From Phocaeicola_A sp045647865 (GTDB lineage Bacteria > Bacteroidota > Bacteroidia > Bacteroidales > Bacteroidaceae), in assembly GCA_045647865.1 (NCBI GenBank), contig JAZRMW010000005.1:1-64000 (forward strand): DNA of 64,000 bases, read 5' to 3'. This document shows, in pieces, positions 53,530 through 62,343 of the stretch (position 1 is the stretch's first letter; every line of letters begins with the position of its first letter). The translations under genes were made by a program, and so were the position numbers. The notes below the pieces were generated by a model. That model had not been told where the DNA came from, searched no databases, and saw nothing but the letters and a program-made list of their open reading frames with translations.

Positions 53530-55389
53530 ATGGCAAATTGTAAAGAGAAACTTTTCGCTGACTTTGCTCCCGTCTCTACCCAAGAATGGATGGACAAAAT
53601 CAATGTAGATTTGAAGGGAGCGGACTTCGAGAAGAAGTTGGTGTGGAAAACCAACGAAGGATTTAAGGTTAAGCCCTTCTACCGTAAGGAGGACTTGGAG
53701 AACTTGACAACAACCGAGGCATTGCCCGGAGAGTTCCCTTATTTAAGAGGAACAAAGAAAAACGACAATACGTGGTATGTGCGTCAGGATATTAAAGTTG
53801 AATGTGCTAAGGAGGCCAATGCTAAGGCACTGGATATATTGAATAAAGGTGTTGATTCAATCGGATTCAGTTTGAAGAAGAAAGATCTTTGTCCTGAATA
53901 TATCGAAACTTTGCTCGAGGGTATTTGTGCTGAGTGTGTAGAGTTGAACTTCTCTACTTGCCAAGGTGCTACCGTGATGTTGGCCAAATTACTTGTTGAG
54001 TATTTCACGAAAAAAGGTTATGACCTTGCGGCATTGAAGGGTAGCGTCAATTACGACCCGATGGGCAAGATGCTTTGCAAAGGCAAGGATATGACCGCCT
54101 ATGTTGCTACAGCTAAGGAACTGGTGGAGGTTATGTCTGCCCTTCCAAAGTACCGTTGTATCAGTGTGAACGCTATTGAATTGAATAATGCCGGTTCATA
54201 TATCAGTCAAGAGTTGGGTTATGCTCTTGCTTGGGGTAATGAATACTTGAATGCTCTTGTAGAAACTGGATTGGATGCCGCACAGGTGGCAAAGAAGATA
54301 AAGTTCAATTTCGGTATCAGCTCAAACTACTTCTTGGAAATCGCCAAATTCCGCGCTGCTCGTATGCTTTGGGCAAATATTGTAAAGGAATATAATCCGG
54401 CTTGCGAATGTGCTTGCAAGATGAAAATCCATGCGGAAACATCATCGTTCAATCTGACGTTGTTCGATGCTCACGTAAACATGCTCCGTACACAGACAGA
54501 GGCGATGAGTGCAGCTCTTGCGGGTGTAGATTCAATTACCGTTTCTCCTTTTGACAAGGCTTATCAGATGGCTGATGACTTTTCAGAACGCATAGCTCGC
54601 AACCAACAACTCTTGTTGAAGGAAGAGTGTCATTTTGATAAGGTGGTTGACCCTGCTGCCGGTTCTTATTACATCGAAAATCTTACTGTATCTATTGCTC
54701 AGCAGGCATGGAACCTTTTCCTCGAAGTGGAAGAGGCGGGTGGTATGATGGAAGCCATCAAGGCTGGCAAGGTGCAGGAATCAGTGAACGCCAGCAACAA
54801 GGCTCGTCACGAAGCTGTGTCAAAACGGCGTGAGATTCTTCTCGGTACGAACCAGTATCCGAACTTTACCGAACTCTCTGAAGGAAAGGCTCCTATGGGT
54901 TGCCAATGCTGTTGTGGTGGCCAACATGAGTGCGAAAAACCTTTTGCGACTTTAAATAAAGATCGTGCCGCAAGTGAGTTTGAGGCCCTTCGTCTGGAGA
55001 CTGAAAATTCAGGTAAACGTCCGAAGGCATTTATGTTGACTATTGGTAACCTGGCCATGCGTCAGGCACGTGCCCAGTTCTCATGCAACTTCTTGGCTTG
55101 TGCCGGATATGAAGTGATTGACAATCTTGGTTTCCCCACTGTGGAAGAGGGTGTGGAAGCTGCGATGAAAGCTGGTGCCGACATCGTGGTGCTCTGCTCA
55201 AGCGATGACGAGTATGCTGAATATGCTATCCCTGCCTATCAGGCGCTCAACGGACGCGCGATGTTCATCGTAGCAGGTGTTCCCGCTTGCATGGACGACC
55301 TGAAAGCCGCCGGCATCGAGAACTTCATCCATGTGCGTTGCAACGTGCTGGAAACACTGCGTGGGTATAATGCGAAGTTATTAAAATAA
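53530..55389 (+). CDS. mutA: Methylmalonyl-CoA mutase small subunit
   Basis: A 619-residue protein with the mutase TIM barrel (EWMDKINVDLKGADFEKKLVWKTNEGF, PYLRGTKKNDNTW, AKFRAARMLWANIVKEY, DPAAGSYYIENLT) and a C-terminal B12-domain-like fold (IVVLCSSDDEYAEYAIPAYQ) that lacks the cobalamin His motif, as expected for the non-catalytic subunit. The linker has a Cys-rich insert, GCQCCCGGQHEC (458-468). The complex converts succinyl-CoA and methylmalonyl-CoA. The partner mutB follows after a 543-bp interruption. Confidence 0.94.
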   Translation: MANCKEKLFADFAPVSTQEWMDKINVDLKGADFEKKLVWKTNEGFKVKPFYRKEDLENLTTTEALPGEFPYLRGTKKNDNTWYVRQDIKVECAKEANAKALDILNKGVDSIGFSLKKKDLCPEYIETLLEGICAECVELNFSTCQGATVMLAKLLVEYFTKKGYDLAALKGSVNYDPMGKMLCKGKDMTAYVATAKELVEVMSALPKYRCISVNAIELNNAGSYISQELGYALAWGNEYLNALVETGLDAAQVAKKIKFNFGISSNYFLEIAKFRAARMLWANIVKEYNPACECACKMKIHAETSSFNLTLFDAHVNMLRTQTEAMSAALAGVDSITVSPFDKAYQMADDFSERIARNQQLLLKEECHFDKVVDPAAGSYYIENLTVSIAQQAWNLFLEVEEAGGMMEAIKAGKVQESVNASNKARHEAVSKRREILLGTNQYPNFTELSEGKAPMGCQCCCGGQHECEKPFATLNKDRAASEFEALRLETENSGKRPKAFMLTIGNLAMRQARAQFSCNFLACAGYEVIDNLGFPTVEEGVEAAMKAGADIVVLCSSDDEYAEYAIPAYQALNGRAMFIVAGVPACMDDLKAAGIENFIHVRCNVLETLRGYNAKLLK

Positions 55390-55394
55390 TATTA

Positions 55395-55422
55395 AAACGC
55401 AGAGACGCGGAGACGCAGAGTT
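55395..55422 (+). repeat. Left inverted repeat of the GxxExxY unit
   Basis: A 28-bp acgcagagacgc-type sequence 6 bp after the mutA stop codon. Related words occur at 32046-32071 and 35021-35040. Confidence 0.88.
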
Positions 55423-55447
55423 CTTCTTTTAGAGCTTTTAGGAGACT

Positions 55448-55870
55448 ATGAGATTGGAAAGTGTATATAATGCTGTCAGCGAAATGATTATAGGAGCGGC
55501 TATAGATGTTCATAAAGAATTAGGGCCAGGACTCTTGGAATCGGTATATGAAGCGTGTCTCATAGAAGAACTGAACCGTAGGGGACTCAAAGTGGAAAGT
55601 CAAATCATGTTTCCGCTTCTCTATAAAGGTAAAAAATTAGATAAAGAATTCAGAATAGACCTTTTGGTTGAAGATGATGTTATTATTGAATTAAAGGCTG
55701 TTAATGAAATATTGCCAGTGCATGAAGTTCAGTTGGTGACTTATCTGAAATTGACAGGAAAGAGATTGGGGCTTTTGATAAATTTCAATGTGCCAGTATT
55801 GACAAAAGGAGTCAGACGTAAAGTCAATCATTTCGTCGAAGGCGAAATAAAAAACTCCAAGTCTCTGTAA
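55448..55870 (+). CDS. GxxExxY family protein (PD-(D/E)XK nuclease superfamily)
   Basis: A 140-residue protein with the name-giving motif GLLESVY (Gly28, Glu31, Tyr34), then IDLLVEDDVIIELKAV, which gives Asp71, Glu81 and Lys83 of a D-x(n)-E-x-K site, and HEVQLVTYLK with Gln95. This is the PDDEXK_3/GxxExxY family, with no settled biological role. It lies between mutA and mutB in the same direction, enclosed by inverted repeats, and has a weak ribosome site (taggag close to the ATG). Confidence 0.88.
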   Translation: MRLESVYNAVSEMIIGAAIDVHKELGPGLLESVYEACLIEELNRRGLKVESQIMFPLLYKGKKLDKEFRIDLLVEDDVIIELKAVNEILPVHEVQLVTYLKLTGKRLGLLINFNVPVLTKGVRRKVNHFVEGEIKNSKSL

Positions 55871-55886
55871 GTCTCAATAAAATAAA

Positions 55887-55914
55887 AACTCTGCGACTCA
55901 GCGTCTCTGCGTTT
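55887..55914 (-). repeat. Right inverted repeat of the GxxExxY unit
   Basis: The reverse complement matches the left repeat at 26/28 positions. It ends 18 bp before the mutB ATG. The gene's own 3' end (aactccaagtctctg) looks like a further degenerate copy. Confidence 0.88.
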
Positions 55915-55932
55915 AAAAAAAATAATTAGAAT

Positions 55933-58077
55933 ATGCGTAAAGATTTTAGAAATATAGACGTGTTTGCCGGATTCCAACCACAGAATGGTATGGAGTGGCA
56001 GCAAGCCAATGGCATTGAAGCCAACTGGAAGACACCGGAGCAGATTGATGTAAAGCCGGTATATACGAAGGAAGACCTTGAAGGAATGGAGCACCTCGAC
56101 TATGTGGCAGGTATTCCTCCCTACTTGCGTGGCCCTTATTCAATGATGTACACCTTCCGTCCGTGGACAATCCGTCAGTATGCCGGATTCTCTACCGCTG
56201 AGGAGAGTAACGCATTCTATCGTCGTAACTTGGCCAGTGGCCAGAAAGGATTGTCGGTAGCATTCGACCTTCCCACACACCGTGGATACGACCCCGATCA
56301 CGAACGTGTGGTAGGCGACGTAGGTAAGGCCGGTGTGTCCATCTGCTCATTGGAGAACATGAAGGTGTTGTTCGACGGTATTCCTTTGAACAAGATGTCC
56401 GTGTCAATGACCATGAACGGTGCCGTACTTCCCGTATTGGCATTCTATATCAACGCAGGTTTGGAGCAAGGTGCTAAGTTGGAAGAGATGGCTGGTACCA
56501 TTCAGAATGACATCTTGAAGGAGTTCATGGTGCGTAATACTTACATCTATCCGCCCGCATTCTCCATGAAGATTATCTCTGACATCTTCGAATATACTTC
56601 ACAGAAGATGCCTAAGTTCAATAGTATCTCCATCTCTGGTTACCACATGCAGGAAGCCGGTGCTACGGCTGTCATCGAATTGGCTTACACCCTTGCCGAT
56701 GGTTTGGAGTATCTTCGTGCCGGTGTGGCCGCAGGTATCGATATTGATGCTTTTGCACCTCGTTTGTCATTCTTCTGGGCTATCGGTATGAACCACTTTA
56801 TGGAGATTGCCAAGATGCGTGCCGCCCGTATGTTGTGGGCCAAGATTGTGAAGCAGTTCAACCCGAAGAATCCGAAGTCATTGGCTCTTCGTACCCACTC
56901 ACAAACTTCAGGTTGGAGTCTCACCGAGCAGGATCCGTTCAATAACGTCGGACGTACCTGTATCGAAGCGATGGCCGCTGCTCTTGGTCATACCCAATCG
57001 CTCCATACTAACGCATTGGACGAAGCCATTGCGTTGCCCACCGACTTCTCGGCACGTATTGCCCGTAACACTCAGATTTACATTCAGGAAGAGACCAACG
57101 TATGCAAGAACGTTGACCCATGGGGCGGTTCTTACTACGTGGAGGCATTGACCAACGAGTTGGCTCACCGTGCATGGGAGCACATTCAGGAAATCGAAAG
57201 CCTCGGAGGTATGGCCAAGGCTATCGAAACAGGTATTCCCAAGATGCGTATCGAAGAGGCCGCAGCCCGCACTCAGGCACGTATCGATGGTGGCACACAG
57301 ACTATCGTGGGTACTAACAAGTACCGTCTGGAGAAGGAAGACCCCATCGATATTCTCGAAGTGGATAATACAGCTGTGCGTCTCGAGCAAATCGAGAACC
57401 TCAAACGACTGAAGGAAGGACGTAACGAGGAAGAAGTACAGAAGGCACTCGAAGCCATTACCCGATGTGTGGAAACTGGCGAAGGTAATTTGCTTGAATT
57501 GGCCGTAGAGGCAGCCCATGTGCGTGCTACTCTCGGTGAAATTTCCGATGCTTGCGAAAAGATTGTTGGACGTTATAAAGCAATAATTAGAACTATATCA
57601 GGCGTGTATTCATCAGAAAATAAGAAGGATGCAGATTTCGTACGTGCGTGCGAACTGACTGAAGAATTTGCGAAGAAGGAGGGACGTCGTCCGCGTATCA
57701 TGATTGCCAAGATGGGTCAGGACGGACACGACCGTGGTGCAAAGGTAGTAGCCACCGGCTATGCCGATTGTGGCTTCGATGTGGATATGGGACCGCTCTT
57801 CCAGACTCCTGCCGAGGCTGCCCGCGATGCTGTAGAGAACGACGTCCACATCGTTGGTGTATCTTCACTCGCTGCTGGACACAAGACGCTTGTGCCGCAG
57901 ATTATTGATGAGTTGAAGAAACTTGGTCGCGAGGATATCATGGTGATTGCAGGTGGTGTAATCCCTGCTCAGGATTACGACTTCCTTTATCAGGCAGGCG
58001 TTGCCGCCATCTTCGGCCCTGGAACTTCCGTGTCAAAGGCTGCATGTCAGATTCTGGAAATGTTGCTGGAAGAATAA
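55933..58077 (+). CDS. mutB: Methylmalonyl-CoA mutase large subunit
   Basis: A 714-residue protein with the TIM barrel (PPYLRGPYSMMYTFRPWTIRQYAGFSTAEESN, FDLPTHRGYDPDH, GMNHFMEIAKMRAARMLW, RTHSQTSGWSLTEQDP) and the C-terminal cobalamin domain with GQDGHDRGAKVVA, whose His is the lower cobalt ligand, then VGVSSLAAGHK. It catalyses the B12-dependent succinyl-CoA/methylmalonyl-CoA rearrangement for propionate production with mutA. Confidence 0.96.
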   Translation: MRKDFRNIDVFAGFQPQNGMEWQQANGIEANWKTPEQIDVKPVYTKEDLEGMEHLDYVAGIPPYLRGPYSMMYTFRPWTIRQYAGFSTAEESNAFYRRNLASGQKGLSVAFDLPTHRGYDPDHERVVGDVGKAGVSICSLENMKVLFDGIPLNKMSVSMTMNGAVLPVLAFYINAGLEQGAKLEEMAGTIQNDILKEFMVRNTYIYPPAFSMKIISDIFEYTSQKMPKFNSISISGYHMQEAGATAVIELAYTLADGLEYLRAGVAAGIDIDAFAPRLSFFWAIGMNHFMEIAKMRAARMLWAKIVKQFNPKNPKSLALRTHSQTSGWSLTEQDPFNNVGRTCIEAMAAALGHTQSLHTNALDEAIALPTDFSARIARNTQIYIQEETNVCKNVDPWGGSYYVEALTNELAHRAWEHIQEIESLGGMAKAIETGIPKMRIEEAAARTQARIDGGTQTIVGTNKYRLEKEDPIDILEVDNTAVRLEQIENLKRLKEGRNEEEVQKALEAITRCVETGEGNLLELAVEAAHVRATLGEISDACEKIVGRYKAIIRTISGVYSSENKKDADFVRACELTEEFAKKEGRRPRIMIAKMGQDGHDRGAKVVATGYADCGFDVDMGPLFQTPAEAARDAVENDVHIVGVSSLAAGHKTLVPQIIDELKKLGREDIMVIAGGVIPAQDYDFLYQAGVAAIFGPGTSVSKAACQILEMLLEE

Positions 58078-58078
58078 A

Positions 58079-58174
58079 TTAGCTACGAGTGACGAGCTAC
58101 GAGTGACGAGTAAAGTGTGCCGCATGGCAACTTGTCACTTGTAGCTTATCACTCGTAGCTACTAACTCGTAACT
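58079..58174. repeat. Full-length acgag-type hairpin repeat with GCCGCATGGC cap
   Basis: The left arm 58081-58110 and the right arm 58131-58160 are complementary at 26 of 30 positions. The 20-nt centre (58111-58130) itself folds: tgcc (58118-58121), loop gcat, ggca (58126-58129). The element starts right after the mutB stop and ends 5 bp before the FKBP start. It is the most complete family copy in the window. Confidence 0.88.
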
Positions 58175-58179
58175 ATATA

Positions 58180-58578
58180 ATGAGCAAAAAACAATTACTT
58201 TATAAAGAAGAAAACGAAGCCTTTTTGCGACTGAAAGAGCAGGAAGGCGTCAAGCCTTTGGCGGCAGGTGTGCTTCACGAAGTGTTGCAAGTGGGGAAGG
58301 GGGCTTCACCAACATTGAGCAACATCGTTTCGGTGTATTACAAGGGTATGCTCATCAATGGTAAGGTGTTTGATGATAACACGGCTCAGGGGTATCCTGA
58401 TGCATTCCGTTTGAACGATTTGATTGATGGGTGGAAGATTGCACTAACCCGTATGAGAGTAGGGGATAAGTGGCGTATTTATGTGCCGGCTACTCTTGGC
58501 TATGGAACTGTTTCAACTGCTGGAATTCCCAAACATTCGACTCTGATATTTGAGATAGAATTAGTCGGTATTGCGTGA
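58180..58578 (+). CDS. FKBP-type peptidyl-prolyl cis-trans isomerase
   Basis: A 132-residue cytoplasmic protein (no signal peptide) with the FKBP pattern VSVYYKGMLINGKVFDDN, then LIDGWKIALTRMRVGDKWRIYVPATLGYG and STLIFEIELVGI. It helps protein folding. It follows mutB by 102 bp, with the hairpin repeat filling the gap. Confidence 0.92.
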   Translation: MSKKQLLYKEENEAFLRLKEQEGVKPLAAGVLHEVLQVGKGASPTLSNIVSVYYKGMLINGKVFDDNTAQGYPDAFRLNDLIDGWKIALTRMRVGDKWRIYVPATLGYGTVSTAGIPKHSTLIFEIELVGIA

Positions 58579-58589
58579 TGAAGGAGTTG

Positions 58590-59690
58590 TTATTCGTCTT
58601 TTTCTTGTAGTTTGATATTGTCTAAAGAAAAGGATGTACAACGTTTGTCTTTATAGACCCCTCTGTATCTGAATGCCAGATAGATGACTCCAGAATACGA
58701 TTCGAAGGTAATTTCACCGGAAGGAAGCCATTGCCCTTCAGAAATTAAGTCCGGACAAGCTATCGGAGTTTGAAGGTAGGTGAGAATTTTTTCAGGATTA
58801 TATTCTTTCTCTTCCAAAATGAGAAGGGAAAGTTCGCTGCTACCATCCCAATTTTCATACATGGATTCAAATGTAAGTACAGCCTTCTTGATTTTGTTGA
58901 GATTGATGGGTTGGGTTATTAACCAATAATCAAATCGGTGATTGGTAAATGTGTCAGTATGACAAATAGTGGCAAATCTTTCATTGGGATAACTTCCTAC
59001 ATGCCATTGGGTTGTATAGGAAGTAGAGGTTGAATGCCATTTTTTTGTATTTGCGGTATCAAGAGGTGTGCCAGGTTGGTACGAAGAGAAATCTTCGTTG
59101 AATTCAACTACGGACAATGCTAATTTTTCGTCTTCCATGGCTGACGTGCCTAACCATTCAAATACACTGGTCTTTTTTAATCCGATGACTTTGAAATAGG
59201 TGGTAATATCTCCTTTCAACTTGATGTGCCTACGCCGGTTATGAGGATTGTCCTGTAGATTTAGCTCTTTTCTGACTACCGTTGCGGGGAGTTGTACAGG
59301 GATACAATGAGCAGGGTCATTCTCAAGGATGGAATCAGCCAAAAGAATATTGGTACTGTTCGCTGATTCAGAGCTAAAACGTGCTCCGGAAGGATAAGCT
59401 GTACCGTTCACCCATCCGACGATATATCCTTCTACCCAAGCATCCATAATATCGTATGTTTTTCCTAATTCCTGTACATCCGCTACGGTGTAGGGGTGTT
59501 CACGTGAGCCATTTCTTGTCGCTTCTTCTTCGCCACCGATTTCGGGGAGAGGTGTATCCGGTTCTTCCGTGTCCGTGTTTTCTTCTGTTATTGAGGGAAT
59601 TTCAAGTCGCTCACACGAACATAGCCAACCGGATATCGCGGTTGTCAAAATGAATGCAACGAGGTATGTCAGGCTTCTTCTTTTATCCAT
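58590..59690 (-). CDS. DUF6359-like lipoprotein with jelly-roll C-terminus
   Basis: The start at 59690 (MDKRRSLTYLVAFILTTAISGWLCSC) gives a lipoprotein signal. Residues ~65-170 (SREHPYTVADVQELG, DAWVEGYIVGWVNG, FKVIGLKKTSVFEWLG) look like the OB-fold-like DUF6359 domain. The C-terminal ~200 residues (FNEDFSSYQPGTP, ATICHTDTF, YWLITQPINL) look like a choice-of-anchor beta-sandwich. It is probably a surface or periplasmic binding protein of unknown ligand. Confidence 0.72.
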   Translation of the reverse strand: MDKRRSLTYLVAFILTTAISGWLCSCERLEIPSITEENTDTEEPDTPLPEIGGEEEATRNGSREHPYTVADVQELGKTYDIMDAWVEGYIVGWVNGTAYPSGARFSSESANSTNILLADSILENDPAHCIPVQLPATVVRKELNLQDNPHNRRRHIKLKGDITTYFKVIGLKKTSVFEWLGTSAMEDEKLALSVVEFNEDFSSYQPGTPLDTANTKKWHSTSTSYTTQWHVGSYPNERFATICHTDTFTNHRFDYWLITQPINLNKIKKAVLTFESMYENWDGSSELSLLILEEKEYNPEKILTYLQTPIACPDLISEGQWLPSGEITFESYSGVIYLAFRYRGVYKDKRCTSFSLDNIKLQEKDE

Positions 59691-59928
59691 GTTGCAAAGG
59701 AACAAAAAACTTTTAAAATAAGCTCTTTTTGGAAGAAAAAAAATAAATACAAGCATTTTTCCTTCATGAATAATCCTTCATTTTTTTATCCTTATAACTT
59801 CTGATTTATTGCTACATGGAGATAGCAATCTCTCTATGTATTTATTAGATAGGATGAAAACCCTGGACTTTGTTTGTGAAATGTGAAAAAAAACATTCAT
59901 GCTTTTCGCCTATTATGACTTTATTGCG

Positions 59929-59936
59929 TAATTTTG
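59929..59936 (+). promoter_or_regulatory. -7 element of the aldolase promoter
   Basis: TAATTTTG fits TAnnTTTG, with a 44-nt leader. A TTTTC stretch lies about 22 bp upstream. Confidence 0.6.
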
Positions 59937-59980
59937 CACTGGAAAATCGAATATTTACTAACTATAATTAAATAAGAACA

Positions 59981-60982
59981 ATGGTAAATTACAAAGAATT
60001 GGGTCTTGTGAACACCAAAGAGATGTTCGCACGTGCCATCAAGGGTGGATATGCTATCCCCGCTTTCAACTTCAACAACATGGAGCAGATGCAGGCTATC
60101 ATCAAGGCTGCCGTAGAAACTAAGTCTCCTGTTATCCTTCAGGTTTCTCGTGGTGCTCGCGACTATGCTAACGGAACATTGCTCCGTTACATGGCTCAGG
60201 GTGCAGTAGAATATGCTAAGGAACTTGGTTGCGAAAAGCCTGAAATCGTACTTCACCTCGACCACGGTGATTCTTTCGAAACTTGCAAGAGCTGTATCGA
60301 TTCTGGTTTCTCTTCAGTGATGATTGACGGTTCACACCTTCCTTACGAAGAGAACGTGGCTTTGACCAAGAAGGTTGTTGAATATGCTCATCAGTTCGAT
60401 GTGACTGTAGAGGGTGAGTTGGGCGTATTGGCCGGTGTTGAGGATGAAGTTTCTTCAGACCACCACACATACACCAACCCTGAAGAAGTAATTGATTTTG
60501 CTACTCGCACAGGTTGCGACTCTTTGGCTATCTCTATCGGTACTTCTCACGGTGCTTACAAGTTCACTCCCGAGCAGTGCACTCTTGATCCTGCTACAGG
60601 TCGTATGGTTCCTCCTCCCTTGGCATTCGATGTATTGGATGGTGTAATGGAGAAGTTGCCCGGATTCCCCATCGTTCTCCACGGTTCATCTTCAGTTCCT
60701 CAGGAAGAAGTAGAGACTATCAATAAATTTGGTGGTGCTTTGAAGGCTGCTATCGGTATTCCCGAAGAAGAACTTCGTAAGGCTGCAAAGAGTGCAGTTT
60801 GCAAGATCAACATTGACTCAGACTCTCGTTTGGCTATGACTGCTGCTGTTCGTCAGGTATTGGCAGAGAAACCTGCTGAATTTGATCCTCGCAAGTATCT
60901 CGGTCCTGCTCGTTCAAATATGGAGAAGATGTACAAGCACAAGATCATCAACGTACTCGGTTCAGACAATAAGTTGGCTTAA
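59981..60982 (+). CDS. fba: Class II fructose-1,6-bisphosphate aldolase
   Basis: A 333-residue protein with AIPAFNFNNMEQMQAI, the zinc-binding LHLDHGDSFE, SVMIDGSHLPYEENV, EGELGVLAGVED and the active-site LHGSSSVP. It cleaves fructose-1,6-bisphosphate in glycolysis. Codon use looks strongly biased, as expected of a highly expressed gene, and it is a single-gene unit with its own promoter and terminator. Confidence 0.96.
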   Translation: MVNYKELGLVNTKEMFARAIKGGYAIPAFNFNNMEQMQAIIKAAVETKSPVILQVSRGARDYANGTLLRYMAQGAVEYAKELGCEKPEIVLHLDHGDSFETCKSCIDSGFSSVMIDGSHLPYEENVALTKKVVEYAHQFDVTVEGELGVLAGVEDEVSSDHHTYTNPEEVIDFATRTGCDSLAISIGTSHGAYKFTPEQCTLDPATGRMVPPPLAFDVLDGVMEKLPGFPIVLHGSSSVPQEEVETINKFGGALKAAIGIPEEELRKAAKSAVCKINIDSDSRLAMTAAVRQVLAEKPAEFDPRKYLGPARSNMEKMYKHKIINVLGSDNKLA

Positions 60983-61003
60983 TATTTCTTATTGAGTATA
61001 TAT

Positions 61004-61038
61004 AAAAAGGGTGTGTCATGTGACACATCCTTTTTTTT
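61004..61038 (+). terminator. Terminator after the aldolase gene
   Basis: A stem aaagggtgtgtca (61006-61018) pairs with its complement (one G-T pair) around a minimal loop and is followed by eight T residues. Confidence 0.88.
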
Positions 61039-61050
61039 ATGATAAAAAGA

Positions 61051-61081
61051 TTGTCGCTTTTCAATAAATGCTATATCTTTG
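61051..61081 (+). promoter_or_regulatory. manA promoter
   Basis: TATCTTTG (61074-61081) fits -7, and TTGT (61051-61054) lies 19 bp upstream. The leader is 59 nt. Confidence 0.6.
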
Positions 61082-61140
61082 TCCCCGAATGAGTGTTTGC
61101 TCACCTATAAAAGTTGCATTTTTTAAAGAAGAGAGAAATT

Positions 61141-62190
61141 ATGTCTCAATTGTATCCGATGTTGTTTCAACCCAATCTGCACTCCGTCGTTTGGGGAGGA
61201 CATGGTTTGAAACCTTGGAAAGGAATGCTGGCTGATGATGAACCTGTTGGTGAATCATGGGAAGTTAGTGTAGTTCCCTCCAGTGTCAGTGTCGTAGCCA
61301 ATGGAATCTTTGCGGGTCGTTCGCTTATTGATATTATCAGTGAGTTTCCTCAAGAGATTTTAGGCGTACGGGTTGCCGAACAGTATGAAAACAAATTGCC
61401 ATTGCTGGTCAAGTTTATTGATGCCGAGAAGGATTTGAGTATCCAAGTTCATCCAGATGATGCTATGGCTCTGCGTGAGCATGACAAAATGGGGAAAACA
61501 GAGATGTGGTATGTCATAGATGTCAAACCTGGCTCCTATTTGTATGCTGGTTTTAGTGAAAAAATAACGCCATATGAATACAAGCGTCGGGTAGAAGATG
61601 GTTCCATCACCGAAGTACTTGCTCGTCATGATGTGAAGCCCGGTGATGTGTTCTATTTGCCAGCAGGTCGGGTGCATGCTATTTGTGGTGGTATTTTGTT
61701 GGCTGAAGTGCAACAGAGTAGTGATGTCACTTACCGTATTTTTGACTATAATCGTCCGGGTATGGACGGAAAACCTCGTGAATTACATACAGAATTGGCT
61801 GCGCAAGCTCTTGATTATTCTGTGGAGAAGGAATACCGTACCCTTTATGCTCCTCGTGAAAATGGTGCTAGCTTGATAGTGGATACTCCTTATTTTACGG
61901 TACGTATCAATGAAGTAGAACGTCCTATTCATCGTGATTTAGTGAAGTATGATTCTTTCATTATCTCTATGTGTATGCAGGGGCGTTGTCGTATTCGTGT
62001 GCGCGAAACTGGAGATGAGATACTTCTGACCGAGGGACATACTTGTCTTATACCTGCGGCAATTGCCGACTATGATATCATTCCCGATGAGTCTGCAGGA
62101 CTTTGCCGTATCCTTGATGCATTTATTGATAATAAGGACCGTAGTCTGTTACGTTCTGTTACCCGTTTTTTGCATTTAACACGGAAGTAG
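61141..62190 (+). CDS. manA: Class I mannose-6-phosphate isomerase
   Basis: The ATG at 61141 follows an aagaagagag ribosome site and gives 349 residues. Type I motifs are visible: WGGHGLKPW, GESWEVSV, LVKFIDAEKDLSIQVHPDD with zinc ligands, KTEMWYVIDVKPGS, and YLPAGRVHAI. It interconverts mannose-6-P and fructose-6-P, feeding mannose or GDP-sugar pathways. Confidence 0.94.
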   Translation: MSQLYPMLFQPNLHSVVWGGHGLKPWKGMLADDEPVGESWEVSVVPSSVSVVANGIFAGRSLIDIISEFPQEILGVRVAEQYENKLPLLVKFIDAEKDLSIQVHPDDAMALREHDKMGKTEMWYVIDVKPGSYLYAGFSEKITPYEYKRRVEDGSITEVLARHDVKPGDVFYLPAGRVHAICGGILLAEVQQSSDVTYRIFDYNRPGMDGKPRELHTELAAQALDYSVEKEYRTLYAPRENGASLIVDTPYFTVRINEVERPIHRDLVKYDSFIISMCMQGRCRIRVRETGDEILLTEGHTCLIPAAIADYDIIPDESAGLCRILDAFIDNKDRSLLRSVTRFLHLTRK

Positions 62191-62284
62191 AGATTGTTTT
62201 AGATGCAAGTCTTTTGATTGCTCAAGATTCGTCTATTGGTTTCATGGAAAAGTTTTCATTCATCTTTTCGTGTAATCCGTATCT

Positions 62285-62329
62285 AAAAAAAGAAGGAGTA
62301 TGTCCCTGGACACACTCCTTCTTTTTTTT
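62285..62329. terminator. Bidirectional terminator between manA and DUF3332 gene
   Basis: A long stem of aaagaaggagt type pairs with actccttcttt across cctgg, with A and T runs on either side. It can end both convergent transcripts. Confidence 0.85.
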
Positions 62330-62343
62330 ATCTTGATGTTCTA

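Larger units (their letters stand above)
55391..55917 (+). mobile_element. Putative mobile unit: GxxExxY nuclease gene within inverted repeats, inserted in the mut operon
   Basis: The left repeat (55395-55422, aaacgcagagacgc followed by ggagacgcagagtt) and the reverse complement of the right repeat (55887-55914) agree at 26 of 28 positions. They enclose only the gene 55448-55870. The unit fills the gap between mutA and mutB, which are adjacent in other Bacteroides I know. Sequences aaaataat occur just outside each end, a possible but unproven target duplication. Confidence 0.6.

Noticed and set aside
55383..55925. Definite target-site duplication of the GxxExxY unit
   Set aside because: aaaataat occurs outside both repeats, but the flanks are A/T-rich and the copies are not directly adjacent to matched ends.
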